Shown: positions 1-8,523 of the stretch, piece after piece
How the letters are laid out: every line of letters starts with the position of its first letter
Position numbering within the stretch: position 1 is the first letter of the stretch
The notes under the pieces: model-generated
Databases searched by the model: none
Seen by the model: the letters and a program-made list of their open reading frames with translations, nothing else
What the model was told of the DNA's origin: nothing
Translations under genes and position numbers: made by a program
DNA from: a virus
Length of the DNA: 64,000 nucleotides
Virus record (IMG/VR): IMGVR_UViG_3300034105_003474
Location: 1-64,000 of that record
Direction: 5' to 3' (one strand)

Positions 1-23
1 GCTGGGAAAAACAAACGGCTTAA
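1..23 (+). CDS. 3' end of a tail-fibre-like gene (partial)
   Basis: Frame 3 is open from the window edge to a TAA at 21-23 and reads A-W-E-K-Q-T-A-stop. The AW after the cut resembles the 'NGTAW' segment of the fibre proteins that follow, so this is probably the tail of another member of that series. The next ATG follows the stop directly. Only seven residues are visible. Confidence 0.35.
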
Positions 24-1019
24 ATGGGACTTGACTCTGGCTACGGTATTGGCTCATTGAAGCCAGGTGTGTGTACTAGTTCCACACGCCCTGCTGCGCC
101 TTATGTCGGACAAACAATATTTGAGACTGATACGAATTTGATGAAAGTGTATTTGTCAAACGGTTGGAGTAATGGCACACAACATCTGCGAGATATCCCT
201 ATTGAATACCTAGTTATTGCTGGTGGTGGTGCTGGTGGTGCTGCCAACACGTCTTCGGGCGCTTCTGGTGGAGGTGGTGGTGCAGGTGGTTACCGCACAA
301 ATGTCTCTGGTGAAACATCAGGTGGTGGTGCTTCTGCCGAAGCAGCGATTTCACTTGCTAATGGCACATACACAGTCACTATTGGAGCGGGTGGCACTGG
401 TGTCACTGATAGGGCTGGTGGTTCAGGAACCAATTCAGTTTTCAGCACAATTACTTCTACGGGTGGTGGCGGTGGTGGTTGCGGTAGCCTGTATGCTCCT
501 GCAACTGGCGGTTCTGGCGGTGGTGGTGACTATATTACTGGTGCGGCTGGAACAACAAGCCAAGGTTATGCGGGTGGTACTGGTTCGGGCAATTCGCAAT
601 ACACCTCTGGAGGTGGTGGTGGCGCTGGAGCAGTAGGTGCTAACTGTGCCGCAGGTAAATCTGGTGATGGTGGAATTGGTGTCCAATCATCTATAAACGG
701 AACAGCAACCTTCCGTGCAGGTGGCGGTGGTGGCGGTTCTTATAGTTCTGGAAGAACTCATGGTACTGGCGGTTCAGGTGGCGGTGGTAATGGGAACGCC
801 AATCAAGCCACGCCTAACGGTACGGCTGGAGGAACCAACACAGGTGGTGGCGGAGGTGCAAACAACACTTCTGGTCAGGCTGGTGGCTCAGGTGTGGTAA
901 TCGTGCGCTACCTTACAGCCGATGCAACTGGAAGAACAATCACTGGTGGTACAGAAACAACTTCTGGCTCATACACAATTCGTACTTTCACCGCATCAGG
1001 AAGTTTGGTTATCGCATGA
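24..1019 (+). CDS. Glycine-rich tail-fibre/adhesin-like protein
   Basis: 331 aa. The N-terminus (about 10-60) carries the segment 'LKPGVCTSSTRPAAPY..QTIFETDTN', shared with the next two genes and probably the particle-attachment part. From about residue 62 the protein is dominated by GGGGAGG-type glycine runs, and it ends in a conserved 'VIVRY..' plus 'SGSYTIRTFTASGSLVIA' tail. Gly-rich C-terminal domains of this kind are known in phage adhesins that bind host surface receptors; the role here is inferred. The stop overlaps the next ATG (ATGA), indicating one transcript. Frame-shifted ORFs inside it are low-complexity shadows. Confidence 0.75.
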   Translation: MGLDSGYGIGSLKPGVCTSSTRPAAPYVGQTIFETDTNLMKVYLSNGWSNGTQHLRDIPIEYLVIAGGGAGGAANTSSGASGGGGGAGGYRTNVSGETSGGGASAEAAISLANGTYTVTIGAGGTGVTDRAGGSGTNSVFSTITSTGGGGGGCGSLYAPATGGSGGGGDYITGAAGTTSQGYAGGTGSGNSQYTSGGGGGAGAVGANCAAGKSGDGGIGVQSSINGTATFRAGGGGGGSYSSGRTHGTGGSGGGGNGNANQATPNGTAGGTNTGGGGGANNTSGQAGGSGVVIVRYLTADATGRTITGGTETTSGSYTIRTFTASGSLVIA

Positions 1020-1639
1020 CCATTTCTGCTACCACACAAGGACTGAAGCCCGGCGTTTGCACTTCATCTAATCGCCCTGCTAACCCGTTTGATGGCATGA
1101 TGATTTACGAGACAGACACAAACCTTGTGTGCATTTGGAACGGTACAGCGTGGAAAACATTATCGTATTCTGATTACACATCAGGTACTGTTTTGCAGGT
1201 TGTTAATACACGGAAAACTGATGATTGGGTTGCTACAACAGGCACCACCTACACAGATGTAACTGGTTTAAGCGCTTCAATAACTCCTTCAAGTGCCTCA
1301 AATAAAGTACTTATTACCATATCATTATGTGCTTCATCTGATGGTGGTAACTTCGGCTATGCAAGAATGTTGCGAGGAGCAACAGAAGTTGGTGCGAGCG
1401 GAAACCCGGGCTTTGGTGGTTTTGGTTCTGTCTTACATGATGGTGGAACCAGTGGTGGCAACTACTACAAAACAATAAGTACTTCTATCTTGGATAGCCC
1501 ATCTACTACTAGTGCAACTACTTATAAAATACAAATGTGTCACCATGCCGCTGGCGGTATTGTTTCTGTAAACCGCCGTGCTGGTTTTACTGGAATATTT
1601 GGAACTTCAACTATTACATTGCAAGAGATAGCGGGTTAA
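1016..1639 (+). CDS. Tail-fibre-like protein, short paralog
   Basis: 207 aa. The first ~50 residues (GLKPGVCTSSNRPANPF, YETDTNLVCIWNGTAW) repeat the N-terminal module of the flanking genes. The C-terminal ~150 residues are a different beta-rich domain (VLQVVNTRKTDDWVATTGTTYTD), of the type found at the ends of fibre or receptor-binding proteins in many phages. It starts with a 4-bp ATGA overlap with the upstream gene. A common N-terminal module with exchanged C-terminal heads suggests modular shuffling of host-range determinants. Confidence 0.7.
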   Translation: MTISATTQGLKPGVCTSSNRPANPFDGMMIYETDTNLVCIWNGTAWKTLSYSDYTSGTVLQVVNTRKTDDWVATTGTTYTDVTGLSASITPSSASNKVLITISLCASSDGGNFGYARMLRGATEVGASGNPGFGGFGSVLHDGGTSGGNYYKTISTSILDSPSTTSATTYKIQMCHHAAGGIVSVNRRAGFTGIFGTSTITLQEIAG

Positions 1640-1641
1640 TT

Positions 1642-2610
1642 ATGCCACTATCTAGCGTTATCGGCGCACAATCCATTATTAGACCTGGTGTCTGCACATC
1701 TACAACTCGCCCTGCTTCACCTTATACAGGGCAAATGATTTATGAGAGTGATACAAACAAGTTGCGTTTGTGGAACGGTACTGCATGGTCAACAGTTACT
1801 CATGGTGTAATCCTTCCAGTTGAATACCTTGTTATTGCTGGAGGTGGAGGCGGTGGATATGACGTTGGCGGTGGTGGTGGAGCAGGTGGATATCGCACAA
1901 ATGTTGCAAGCGCCACTTCAGGCGGTGGCGCTGGTGCTGAAGCATCAATGAACATCACCACCGGAACATACACTGTTACCGTTGGTGCTGGTGGAGCAAA
2001 ATCTTCAAATAATAGTGCAGGTTCAACTGGTGGAGATTCCATATTCAATGCCATTTTTTCGTTTGGTGGCGGTGGTGGAGCATCATGGCCAGGTGGTGGT
2101 GGTGCAGTCGCAGGTGGTTCTGGCGGTTCTGGCGGCGGTGGTCATGGCTATGGCTGGACGAGCGCTGGTGGAACAGGAGTAGCAAACCAAGGTTTTGCTG
2201 GTGGTGCGACTATTGGTATTGGGTCCAACAGTGGGGCATATGTTTCGGGTGGTGGTGGTGGTGCAGGCGCTGTAGGTGTGACTGGAACCAATGTTGGTGA
2301 AACTTCATCTGTGGCTGGTGGTGTTGGAGTTGCATCGGCAATAAATGGGACAAGCACAACACGAGCAGCGGGTGGCAGGGGTGCGGGAAATGGTTACACA
2401 GGGCAAACCACCCCAGCAGCAAATACGGGTAGCGGTGGTGACGGAGGAGGTGCGGGGGATTCTGCAACAAACGGTGGTTCTGGTCTTGTTATTGTCCGAT
2501 ATTTGACTGCTGACGCATCGTTGCTTACAATTACTGGTGGCACTGCAACAACATCAGGCTCATACACCATTCGCACTTTTACTGCTTCAGGAAGTTTGGT
2601 TATCGCATAA
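1642..2610 (+). CDS. Glycine-rich tail-fibre/adhesin-like protein, second copy
   Basis: 322 aa from ATG 1642; a longer in-frame ORF upstream is only read-back into the preceding gene. N-terminal module 'IIRPGVCTSTTRPASPY..QMIYESDTN..LWNGTAW' is followed by 'PVEYLVIAGGGGGG', a long Gly-rich body and the same C-terminal 'SGSYTIRTFTASGSLVIA' as the gene at 24-1019. The two Gly-rich fibres are clear paralogs. The stop overlaps the ATG of the next small gene (TAATG). Confidence 0.73.
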   Translation: MPLSSVIGAQSIIRPGVCTSTTRPASPYTGQMIYESDTNKLRLWNGTAWSTVTHGVILPVEYLVIAGGGGGGYDVGGGGGAGGYRTNVASATSGGGAGAEASMNITTGTYTVTVGAGGAKSSNNSAGSTGGDSIFNAIFSFGGGGGASWPGGGGAVAGGSGGSGGGGHGYGWTSAGGTGVANQGFAGGATIGIGSNSGAYVSGGGGGAGAVGVTGTNVGETSSVAGGVGVASAINGTSTTRAAGGRGAGNGYTGQTTPAANTGSGGDGGGAGDSATNGGSGLVIVRYLTADASLLTITGGTATTSGSYTIRTFTASGSLVIA

Positions 2611-2789
2611 TGGCTACTCCAATCAATTTCCCTAACTCTCCATCTTCAGGAGATGAATACAACGCAGGAGGTATGGTTTGGCGTTACCTTGACGGTGTTT
2701 GGAAGCGTTTCCCACAAACAATTTCTGACGGCGGACTTTCCGACACACCGCTCAACGATTATCTTGTTGACGACGGCGGGGGCGCATAA
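2610..2789 (+). CDS. Small fibre-associated protein
   Basis: 59 aa. It reads MATPINFPNSPSSGDEY..GGMVWRYLDGVWKRF and ends in a Gly/Asp-rich tail. The 'P..FP.SP..GD.Y' and 'W.Y..G.W' pattern is a short beta-hairpin module often seen at the N-terminus of phage fibre and collagen-like proteins; here it stands alone. It overlaps both neighbours by one base (TAATG at each end), so it is translationally coupled inside the fibre operon. A role as fibre adaptor is a guess. Confidence 0.6.
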   Translation: MATPINFPNSPSSGDEYNAGGMVWRYLDGVWKRFPQTISDGGLSDTPLNDYLVDDGGGA

Positions 2790-3883
2790 TGGCATACCGT
2801 CGCATTCTTATCCGCCGTGACACGGCTGCTAACTGGACAGCAAACAACCCGACTCTTTCCGCTGGTGAGTTCGGGCATGAAACTGATACAGGAAAACTTA
2901 AAATTGGTACAGGATCCACAGCATGGAACAGCCTTCCGTATCAGTCAGGTGTTACTTCTATAAACGGTCAAACTGGTGTGGTAACAGGTCTTGCTCCAAC
3001 CGCTGATCCAACATTCACAGGAACTGTTTCTGGTGTCACCAAAGGGATGGTTGGACTAGGGAATGTGGACAACACAAGTGACGCAAACAAACCAGTTTCC
3101 ACTGCACAGCAAACCGCGCTTGATCTTAAAGCGAACCTTGCTTCACCGACCTTCACTGGAACTCCAACACTCCCAACAGGGACAATCGCCACCACACAAA
3201 CCGCTGGCAATAACACCACAGCACTCGCAACAACAGCATTTGTTACCGCGGCAATTACAACCCCTAAAATCTATGTTGCAAAGTTTACAACTAACGGAAG
3301 CGGAACATGGACTTGTCCTGCTGGTGTTACACAAATAAAACTGACACTCATCGGTGCTGGTGGGGCAGGTGGTAATGCGTCAGCAGAGGCAATACTTCCT
3401 ACTGCTACCAACTATCAAAGTTACGCTAGTCAAACTGATACTGCTGGTTCAACAACATTTGTTGTTGGTGGAACCTCATATACAGCACTTGGTGGGAAAA
3501 AAGGAATTGACCACAACGTTTCCGTAACTGGAGACTCCCATAATGGTGGGTTTAGTAATTCAACTTCTTCTAGTTCTAGTCAAACTGAGTTTCGTGCGGA
3601 AAATAGATACCCTGGTTCTGGTGGCGGTGGGTTTGGAGTGGTTTCAGGTTTGGCATGGACATTTTCTGTTGAGTATGGTGCTGATACTTGGCAACATATC
3701 ATCAGAGCCAGAGCAGAAGCACGTTCTGGTCGTGGGCAAGATGGGGTAACAGAAGTTTTTCAAGTTACCGTTGTTCCGTTAACAGTTTATTCGTTTACCG
3801 TTGGAGCAGGGGCAGGGTATGCAGGTACCACATCTGCAAGCATGGGTTCAAACGGTGCTGTCACCATAGAATACGTGATTTAA
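2789..3883 (+). CDS. Tail-fibre protein with Mtd-N-like head
   Basis: 364 aa. N-terminus (1-55) 'RRILIRRDTAANWTANNPTLS..E.GHETDTGKLKIGTGSTAWNSLPY' matches the N-terminal domain of phage fibre proteins related to the Mtd tropism determinant. The middle has fibre repeats ('DPTFTGT', 'LASPTFTGTPTLPTG', 'ATTAFV') typical of trimeric shaft segments. The C-terminus (about 165-364) is a Gly/Ser-rich beta domain. The middle is nearly identical to the gene at 4201-5352, showing duplication or recombination. Likely a host-binding fibre. Confidence 0.75.
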   Translation: MAYRRILIRRDTAANWTANNPTLSAGEFGHETDTGKLKIGTGSTAWNSLPYQSGVTSINGQTGVVTGLAPTADPTFTGTVSGVTKGMVGLGNVDNTSDANKPVSTAQQTALDLKANLASPTFTGTPTLPTGTIATTQTAGNNTTALATTAFVTAAITTPKIYVAKFTTNGSGTWTCPAGVTQIKLTLIGAGGAGGNASAEAILPTATNYQSYASQTDTAGSTTFVVGGTSYTALGGKKGIDHNVSVTGDSHNGGFSNSTSSSSSQTEFRAENRYPGSGGGGFGVVSGLAWTFSVEYGADTWQHIIRARAEARSGRGQDGVTEVFQVTVVPLTVYSFTVGAGAGYAGTTSASMGSNGAVTIEYVI

Positions 3884-3892
3884 GGAGACATC

Positions 3893-4117
3893 ATGGAATA
3901 CACATATGAAGTAAACGATAAAAACGTAGTAACCATTACGTGGACTGGGATAGTTGATAATGTTACTATTACCCGCAAAATAGGTCAACAAAACTTCCCC
4001 CACAACGGTACGCCTTGGACAAAAGAAGAAGCCGAACAATGGGCAGAAACAACCATCCAAGCAATAAAAGACAACAACGACATTTTTCCCACTCTAAACA
4101 ATAATTTGGAAGCATAG
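3893..4117 (+). CDS. Small acidic fibre-region protein, unknown
   Basis: 74 aa, reading MEYTYEVNDKNVVTITWTG with a C-terminal helix-like 'KEEAEQWAETTIQAIKDN'. SD-like AAGGAGA lies just upstream of ATG 3893. Small proteins ending in a 'W..EEA..WA' helix occur downstream of fibre genes in many phages and may be assembly factors, but no specific family was recognised. The 83-bp gap to the next gene holds a TATACT at 4163-4168 and a GGGAG ribosome site for the gene at 4201. Confidence 0.6.
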   Translation: MEYTYEVNDKNVVTITWTGIVDNVTITRKIGQQNFPHNGTPWTKEEAEQWAETTIQAIKDNNDIFPTLNNNLEA

Positions 4118-4200
4118 CCCTGTAGGTTTTGTCAACTTGGCGATTGCAGGATGCAGAACTTGTATACTTGGGTAGAGAAAAACCCTCTGGGAGATGCTGA

Positions 4201-5352
4201 ATGACAACTAGACGAATATTGATTCGTAGGGACACGGCGTCTAATTGGACGGCGTCTAACCCAACTCTTGCGTCTGGCGAACTAGGTGGAGAAACCGACA
4301 CAGGGAAACTTAAACTTGGCAACGGTTCTACCGCATGGAATAGCCTTCCATACCAAGTTGGCGTTACCTCGGTAAACGGCAATACGGGTGTAGTGACTGG
4401 ATTGGCTCCAACGGCTAGCCCAACATTCACAGGCGTACCATTATCCACTACCGCTGCGGTTGATACAAACACCACCCAAATTGCTACTACCGCATATGTT
4501 GTGGGTCAAGGTTACGCAAAATTGGCTTCCCCAACCTTTACGGGAACCCCTACCCTTCCAACCGGCACTATCGCTACGACACAGACTGCTTCAAATAACA
4601 CCACGGCGGTTGCCACAACAGCATATGTTGATACCGCAGACGCATTAAAAGCAAACTTGGCTTCACCAATCACTTCAGTTGCTGATGCCTCATACACCTT
4701 GGTACTCGGTGATGCAAGCAAATATATAAGTTTTACTAATGCTGATGCGATCATATTATCTGTTCCGTTGAATGCAAGCGTTGCTTTTGCGACAAACGAC
4801 TGGATAGATTTCACATCCACCACATCCCCTGTGATAGTTAGCCCTATTTCTGGTGTGACTGTCAACAAGTCGGCAGGACAATGGCTTGTTGTTATGCCAC
4901 ATCAAAAAGCCCGATTGACGAAAACAGGCACAAATGTCTGGCAGTTCACTATAAGTTCGCTTCCTTCGTCTTTCACTGAACAAATTGCTCTCAGCGCAAC
5001 TGGCGCTACAGGAACAATAAACATTGATTTCGCGGTAAATGCTTCAGTTTTGCGTACTGGTAACGCGACAGGTAACTTTGTTCTCAACATTAGAGGGACA
5101 TCAACTGTCGCAATGAATGATATTTTGGCGGTTGGTGAAGTGGCAACCGTAACTTTTATGGCGACAATGGGTGCGACGCCTTATTATGCGACCGCCTATC
5201 AGGTGGATGGTGTGGCAATCACCCCGAAATGGCAAGGAGGCACAGCCGTTTCAGCAGGTCAGGCTTCTTCAATAAACATGTACACCGTCACGCTAACCAA
5301 AACTGCTTCAGCGACATATACGGCGTTTGCAAGCATGACGAAATTCGCATAA
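4201..5352 (+). CDS. Tail-fibre protein with Mtd-N-like head, second copy
   Basis: 383 aa. The N-terminus has the same Mtd-N-like module as the gene at 2789 (RRILIRRDTASNWTASNPTL). Shaft repeats 'ASPTFTGTPTLPTGTIATTQ' and 'NTTAVATTAYV' follow, then a C-terminal beta-rich head (about 170-383, starting ITSVADASYTLVLGDASKYI) that differs from its paralog. 'YTLVL.D..K.I' recurs in the minus-strand fibre gene at 13968-14834, so heads are shared between loci. SD GGGAG precedes the ATG. Confidence 0.74.
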   Translation: MTTRRILIRRDTASNWTASNPTLASGELGGETDTGKLKLGNGSTAWNSLPYQVGVTSVNGNTGVVTGLAPTASPTFTGVPLSTTAAVDTNTTQIATTAYVVGQGYAKLASPTFTGTPTLPTGTIATTQTASNNTTAVATTAYVDTADALKANLASPITSVADASYTLVLGDASKYISFTNADAIILSVPLNASVAFATNDWIDFTSTTSPVIVSPISGVTVNKSAGQWLVVMPHQKARLTKTGTNVWQFTISSLPSSFTEQIALSATGATGTINIDFAVNASVLRTGNATGNFVLNIRGTSTVAMNDILAVGEVATVTFMATMGATPYYATAYQVDGVAITPKWQGGTAVSAGQASSINMYTVTLTKTASATYTAFASMTKFA

Positions 5353-5361
5353 GGATCAATC

Positions 5362-6321
5362 ATGCCATTCCTTAATAGAATTGGGCAAGGAAGTTCTCGT
5401 AGGTTCGGATTTTCAAAGATACTTCGCTTGGGGGCTTTCTTTGATACATTCACTCGGGCTAACAATGCAAGTGTGGTTGGTGGCGATGCTCCTTGGACTG
5501 CTACTAGCGGAACTTGGGGTATATCTAGCAACACCGCCGTTACAAGTACTGCGGCTAGTTCTTACCCGCTGTTAACTTTTGATGCTCTGTCAACGGATGC
5601 TGTTGTGAAAGCAACTCTTCCTGCCGCAAAATCAGCGGGAGCAGGTGTTGCTTTTTGGGTTACAGACAACGACAACTGGTGGGCGGCAATAGCGGAAAAA
5701 ACTGACTATACCGCTGCCCCATTCAACTGTCCTACGAACGGGTCAAACATAGCCGTTGTGAATAACTCAAATGGGAACTGCACTTATAACACGACTGGTG
5801 GTGGACCATATCCTGCGGTTGGTGGCGGACCGTATGCATACTGTGCATGTAGTTATGCAACTGTATTTGGCTGTGATTGTTATAACTATTACGAAAATCC
5901 ACCCAACTGGTGGACAAAGGTTGGCTCGGCAGATATTTGGGGTGTAGCAAATGCGCCATACAACTACTATGTTCAAAGCGCACCGTACAACTACACCGCC
6001 ACAACATATGGGGGTACTCCAACTCCATGGAATCGTTCGCAAATCAAAATCATTAAGAAAACAGCAGGAACGGTTTCAACGGTGAGCACAACTGATTTAT
6101 CTGACTTAACAGCAAACAACTATTTGACTTATATTCAAGCACAGACAACTGCTAACGGAGCAACGGTAACAACAGCCGTGAGTTCAGCGCCAAACACCGT
6201 GGTCACAGCACCAGCAATATCAATAGGGACGCCGATTCCAGCAACGAAGTTTGGGATTGTTTATGCACCTGCAACGAACAACGCAAGTTCAGCCATAGTT
6301 CGTGTTGACTATAGCGAATAA
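5362..6321 (+). CDS. Putative receptor-binding/adhesin-like protein with aromatic-Cys insert
   Basis: 319 aa. After a basic N-terminus, a concanavalin/laminin-G-like beta region is suggested by 'FDTFTRANNASVVGGDAPWTA' and 'VAFWVTDNDNWWAAIAE'. Residues about 125-215 form an unusual stretch rich in Tyr, Asn, Cys, Gly and Pro (GGGPYPAVGGGPYAYCACSY, NYYENPPNWW), likely an exposed loop array in a distal fibre domain. It ends the rightward fibre series. Assignment rests on position and composition only. Confidence 0.6.
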   Translation: MPFLNRIGQGSSRRFGFSKILRLGAFFDTFTRANNASVVGGDAPWTATSGTWGISSNTAVTSTAASSYPLLTFDALSTDAVVKATLPAAKSAGAGVAFWVTDNDNWWAAIAEKTDYTAAPFNCPTNGSNIAVVNNSNGNCTYNTTGGGPYPAVGGGPYAYCACSYATVFGCDCYNYYENPPNWWTKVGSADIWGVANAPYNYYVQSAPYNYTATTYGGTPTPWNRSQIKIIKKTAGTVSTVSTTDLSDLTANNYLTYIQAQTTANGATVTTAVSSAPNTVVTAPAISIGTPIPATKFGIVYAPATNNASSAIVRVDYSE

Positions 6322-6330
6322 GGATAGAGT

Positions 6331-6498
6331 GTGCTAAGTAGGGAAAAAATCAATGAGCGACTATCAATATGCAGGGGATGTGAACGGTTTTTTCGTTTCA
6401 CTTCTACCTGTAGAGAGTGTGGATGCTTTATGACAATTAAGACACAAGTCGCATCATCGTCTTGTCCACTAGGAAAATGGGGTAAACATGGCACATAA
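6331..6498 (+). CDS. CPLGKW-type small zinc-ribbon protein (copy 1)
   Basis: 55 aa from GTG 6331. Two CxxC-type knuckles are visible (ICRGCERFFRFTSTCRECGCFM), ending in 'CPLGKWGKHGT'. The 'C..C.RF......C.ECGCFM..K.......CPLGKW' pattern recurs in two minus-strand genes here (9668-9823 and 12783-13010). This is a small phage protein family known near fibre genes in marine T4-like phages; its function is unknown. It overlaps the next ATG by 11 bp. Confidence 0.7.
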   Translation: MLSREKINERLSICRGCERFFRFTSTCRECGCFMTIKTQVASSSCPLGKWGKHGT

Positions 6499-6757
6499 CA
6501 GGACAGTAACTTTCAACACCGACTCAGCCGACATTGAAAAAAGGGTTAATTCCGTGCTGTTTTATTTAAATATTGCACACGACCGCATCCTCCAAGATAA
6601 CGAATACCCAGCAAGCAACGAAGCAATATGCACACTTGATGAGGCTAAACAGTTAATTCATGCCATGGTAACAACATTTACGACGCCAGCAGACGATCTC
6701 CCCGAGGATGAAACTGTTGATCTGAACGTGTATATCCACAGGTTTGATGTAGCCTAA
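6488..6757 (+). CDS. Hypothetical phage protein
   Basis: 89 aa. It starts at an ATG inside the end of the CPLGKW gene, with GGGG upstream. The sequence looks soluble and helical (VNSVLFYLNIAHDRILQDNEY, LDEAKQLIHAMVTTF) with an acidic linker. No family was recognised. It is co-transcribed with the fibre and oxygenase genes on both sides. Confidence 0.6.
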   Translation: MAHNRTVTFNTDSADIEKRVNSVLFYLNIAHDRILQDNEYPASNEAICTLDEAKQLIHAMVTTFTTPADDLPEDETVDLNVYIHRFDVA

Positions 6758-6779
6758 ACAGGGACACTGTGGAGGCTTA

Positions 6780-7178
6780 ATGACAACGGAAATTGTACCA
6801 AGTAGTCAAGGACCAGTGGTCGTCCATGAGGGGATGGTTCTTCATCTTTCGGACTTTGAGGGAATGTGTATGGCGATTGACGCACATCCAGAACTATTAC
6901 AAAATCTAGAAGATTCTATTGTGGAGTTCGTAACCACTATAACCGAATACAACCTAGAGATGTTCACCACAAAGCGAGTCCCAAATTCTAAGATCATGAA
7001 AGAATCCGTTCGCTGTATGGATGAGTTCCACAACTTGGCATATGTTGTTTACAAGGGGCATATGGAACAAAAAGTGATTCAGAGTAACCCGAGTTTGCCG
7101 AAAGAAGCAGTGCCAGCAGAAGTTATTAGAAGCAACCATCCAGTGATCAATGCGTTTTACAAGTTTTCATTGGAATGA
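6780..7178 (+). CDS. Hypothetical phage protein
   Basis: 132 aa, SD-like GTGGAGG upstream of ATG 6780. Mixed alpha/beta, without transmembrane segments or clear motifs. The last codons overlap the ATG of the oxygenase gene at 7175 (ATGA), so it is translationally coupled to it and may work with the modification cluster. No family recognised. Confidence 0.6.
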   Translation: MTTEIVPSSQGPVVVHEGMVLHLSDFEGMCMAIDAHPELLQNLEDSIVEFVTTITEYNLEMFTTKRVPNSKIMKESVRCMDEFHNLAYVVYKGHMEQKVIQSNPSLPKEAVPAEVIRSNHPVINAFYKFSLE

Positions 7179-7768
7179 GTGATATACGGATAGGACATCC
7201 GGCTGACAATATTTTTTATACTCACGCAACGCTGTCAGAAACCTTCACAGCAGAAGAATGCGATGCAATTATCAGCCTCGGTTTGCAAAAATTAGAGCAA
7301 GCGAAAATAGCCAGCGGTGAGGTGGAGAACAAAACTAGAAGTTCAAAAGTTAACTTCCTGTTCCCTTCAGAAGAAACAAAATGGATTTTTGAAAGAATAA
7401 AAGAAGTAACTGACAATGTTAACGACAGGTTGTTTAACTTTGATTTGGTTTACTTCCCCAATATGCAGTTCACCTCCTACTCTGTTGGTGACTACTATGA
7501 CTGGCATATGGATTTAATCCCCGGTGGGAAAAATCAACCTTTTACGCGAAAGTTGTCCCTATCGGTAGTGCTTTCCGATCCCCTTGAATACGAAGGAGGG
7601 GAGTTGGAGGTAAACAGATATGCTGATGATAGTTGTGAAATTGCACTGAAACCGAAACAAGGAACAGTTGTCTTTTTCCCTTCTTTTATTCAGCATCGTG
7701 TAACCAAAGTAACCAAAGGAAGCAGATACTCATTGGTCATTTGGGTTGAGGGAGATAGGTTCAAATGA
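7175..7768 (+). CDS. 2-oxoglutarate/Fe(II) oxygenase, PKHD/P4H type
   Basis: 197 aa, a typical length for a stand-alone prolyl-4-hydroxylase-like domain. Iron ligands are visible as H111-x-D113 (YYDWHMD) and H174 (IQHRV), with the 2-oxoglutarate-binding Arg at R184 (KGSRYSLVIWVEG). 'EYEGGELEV' and 'KQGTVVFFPS' are family hallmarks. The enzyme would use O2 and 2-oxoglutarate to hydroxylate a target, possibly a virion or cell-surface protein, sugar or peptide; the substrate is unknown. It is the first of six such genes between 7.1 and 12.8 kb and overlaps both neighbours by 4 bp. Confidence 0.88.
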   Translation: MSDIRIGHPADNIFYTHATLSETFTAEECDAIISLGLQKLEQAKIASGEVENKTRSSKVNFLFPSEETKWIFERIKEVTDNVNDRLFNFDLVYFPNMQFTSYSVGDYYDWHMDLIPGGKNQPFTRKLSLSVVLSDPLEYEGGELEVNRYADDSCEIALKPKQGTVVFFPSFIQHRVTKVTKGSRYSLVIWVEGDRFK

Positions 7769-8523
7769 GTAAAGAGTTGGTGGTTTATTGGGCTCCTTGG
7801 ACAATGAAGGGAGGAACTAAAGCAGGACCAGATCTTTCAGGACCCAGCGAAATAATGTTCTCTCCTCCTATCGGTCTTTGGTCTGAACTTACAGAACAAA
7901 TGTACAACCAAGATGTTTCACGCAACTTTTTTCAATGTCCAGCAGTCAGAGATACCCTTCTGCCCACTTATGTTATTTACAACCCACTTACAAGTTCGGC
8001 AGAAGTAGAAATAAAAGAAACTGGCGAGGTGGGAAGAGTTATCCAAGAAGTGAGCAGGGATTCACAAGTTAAAATCACGATGCCACACGCGCCATCGTTG
8101 ACCAATCAGTTGCTTGTTTGCTATAACCTTCAGCACATATTCTTTGCAGAAGAACCAGTTCTAATGCGATTGACCTCACCATGGTTTCACAAAGCGCCAC
8201 ACATGCAATATGGTTCTTTAATACCCGGGAATTACGATATTGGGCGATGGTTCAGACCTATCAACTTTGAATACAATCTTTGGGACGGAGGAACCAAACT
8301 AGAGATAGAGGCTGGTGAGCCACTTGCTTACATAGAGTTTGGTACTGATCGTAAAATAGTTCTCAAAAGATTTGAAGCAACAGAAAAACTTCACACCATA
8401 GGTGGGGAAATAATCCACGCTCGTTCCAAAAGGTGGAAAACCCTTGCATCACGATACGAATTATTTGACCGCTCGCCAATGAGAAAAATTATTCTAAAAG
8501 AGATTACAGAGAACCTTCTATGA
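7765..8523 (+). CDS. Hypothetical protein of the oxygenase cluster
   Basis: 252 aa. Reads MSKELVVYWAPWTMKGG..AGPDLSGPSEIMFSPP; also 'YNPLTSSAEVEI', 'SPWFHKAPHMQYGSLIPG' and 'FDIGRWFRP'-like segments. I recall similar proteins beside 2OG oxygenases in marine T4-like phages, but no named family or activity is certain. No membrane segment. It overlaps the flanking oxygenase genes by 4 bp on each side, which argues for a linked role. Confidence 0.65.
   Translation: MSKELVVYWAPWTMKGGTKAGPDLSGPSEIMFSPPIGLWSELTEQMYNQDVSRNFFQCPAVRDTLLPTYVIYNPLTSSAEVEIKETGEVGRVIQEVSRDSQVKITMPHAPSLTNQLLVCYNLQHIFFAEEPVLMRLTSPWFHKAPHMQYGSLIPGNYDIGRWFRPINFEYNLWDGGTKLEIEAGEPLAYIEFGTDRKIVLKRFEATEKLHTIGGEIIHARSKRWKTLASRYELFDRSPMRKIILKEITENLL

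Noticed and set aside
217-900. ORFs in other frames inside the glycine-rich fibre genes (for example 217-636, 435-686, 715-900; also 1800-2576)
   Set aside because: They are low-complexity Val/Leu-, Thr- or Pro-rich shadows of the GGN-rich coding sequence, with no ribosome sites.
2789-5352. Diversity-generating retroelement suggested by the Mtd-N-like fibre heads
   Set aside because: No reverse transcriptase and no adenine-rich template/variable repeat pair were found. Mtd-N domains are common in fibres without DGRs.
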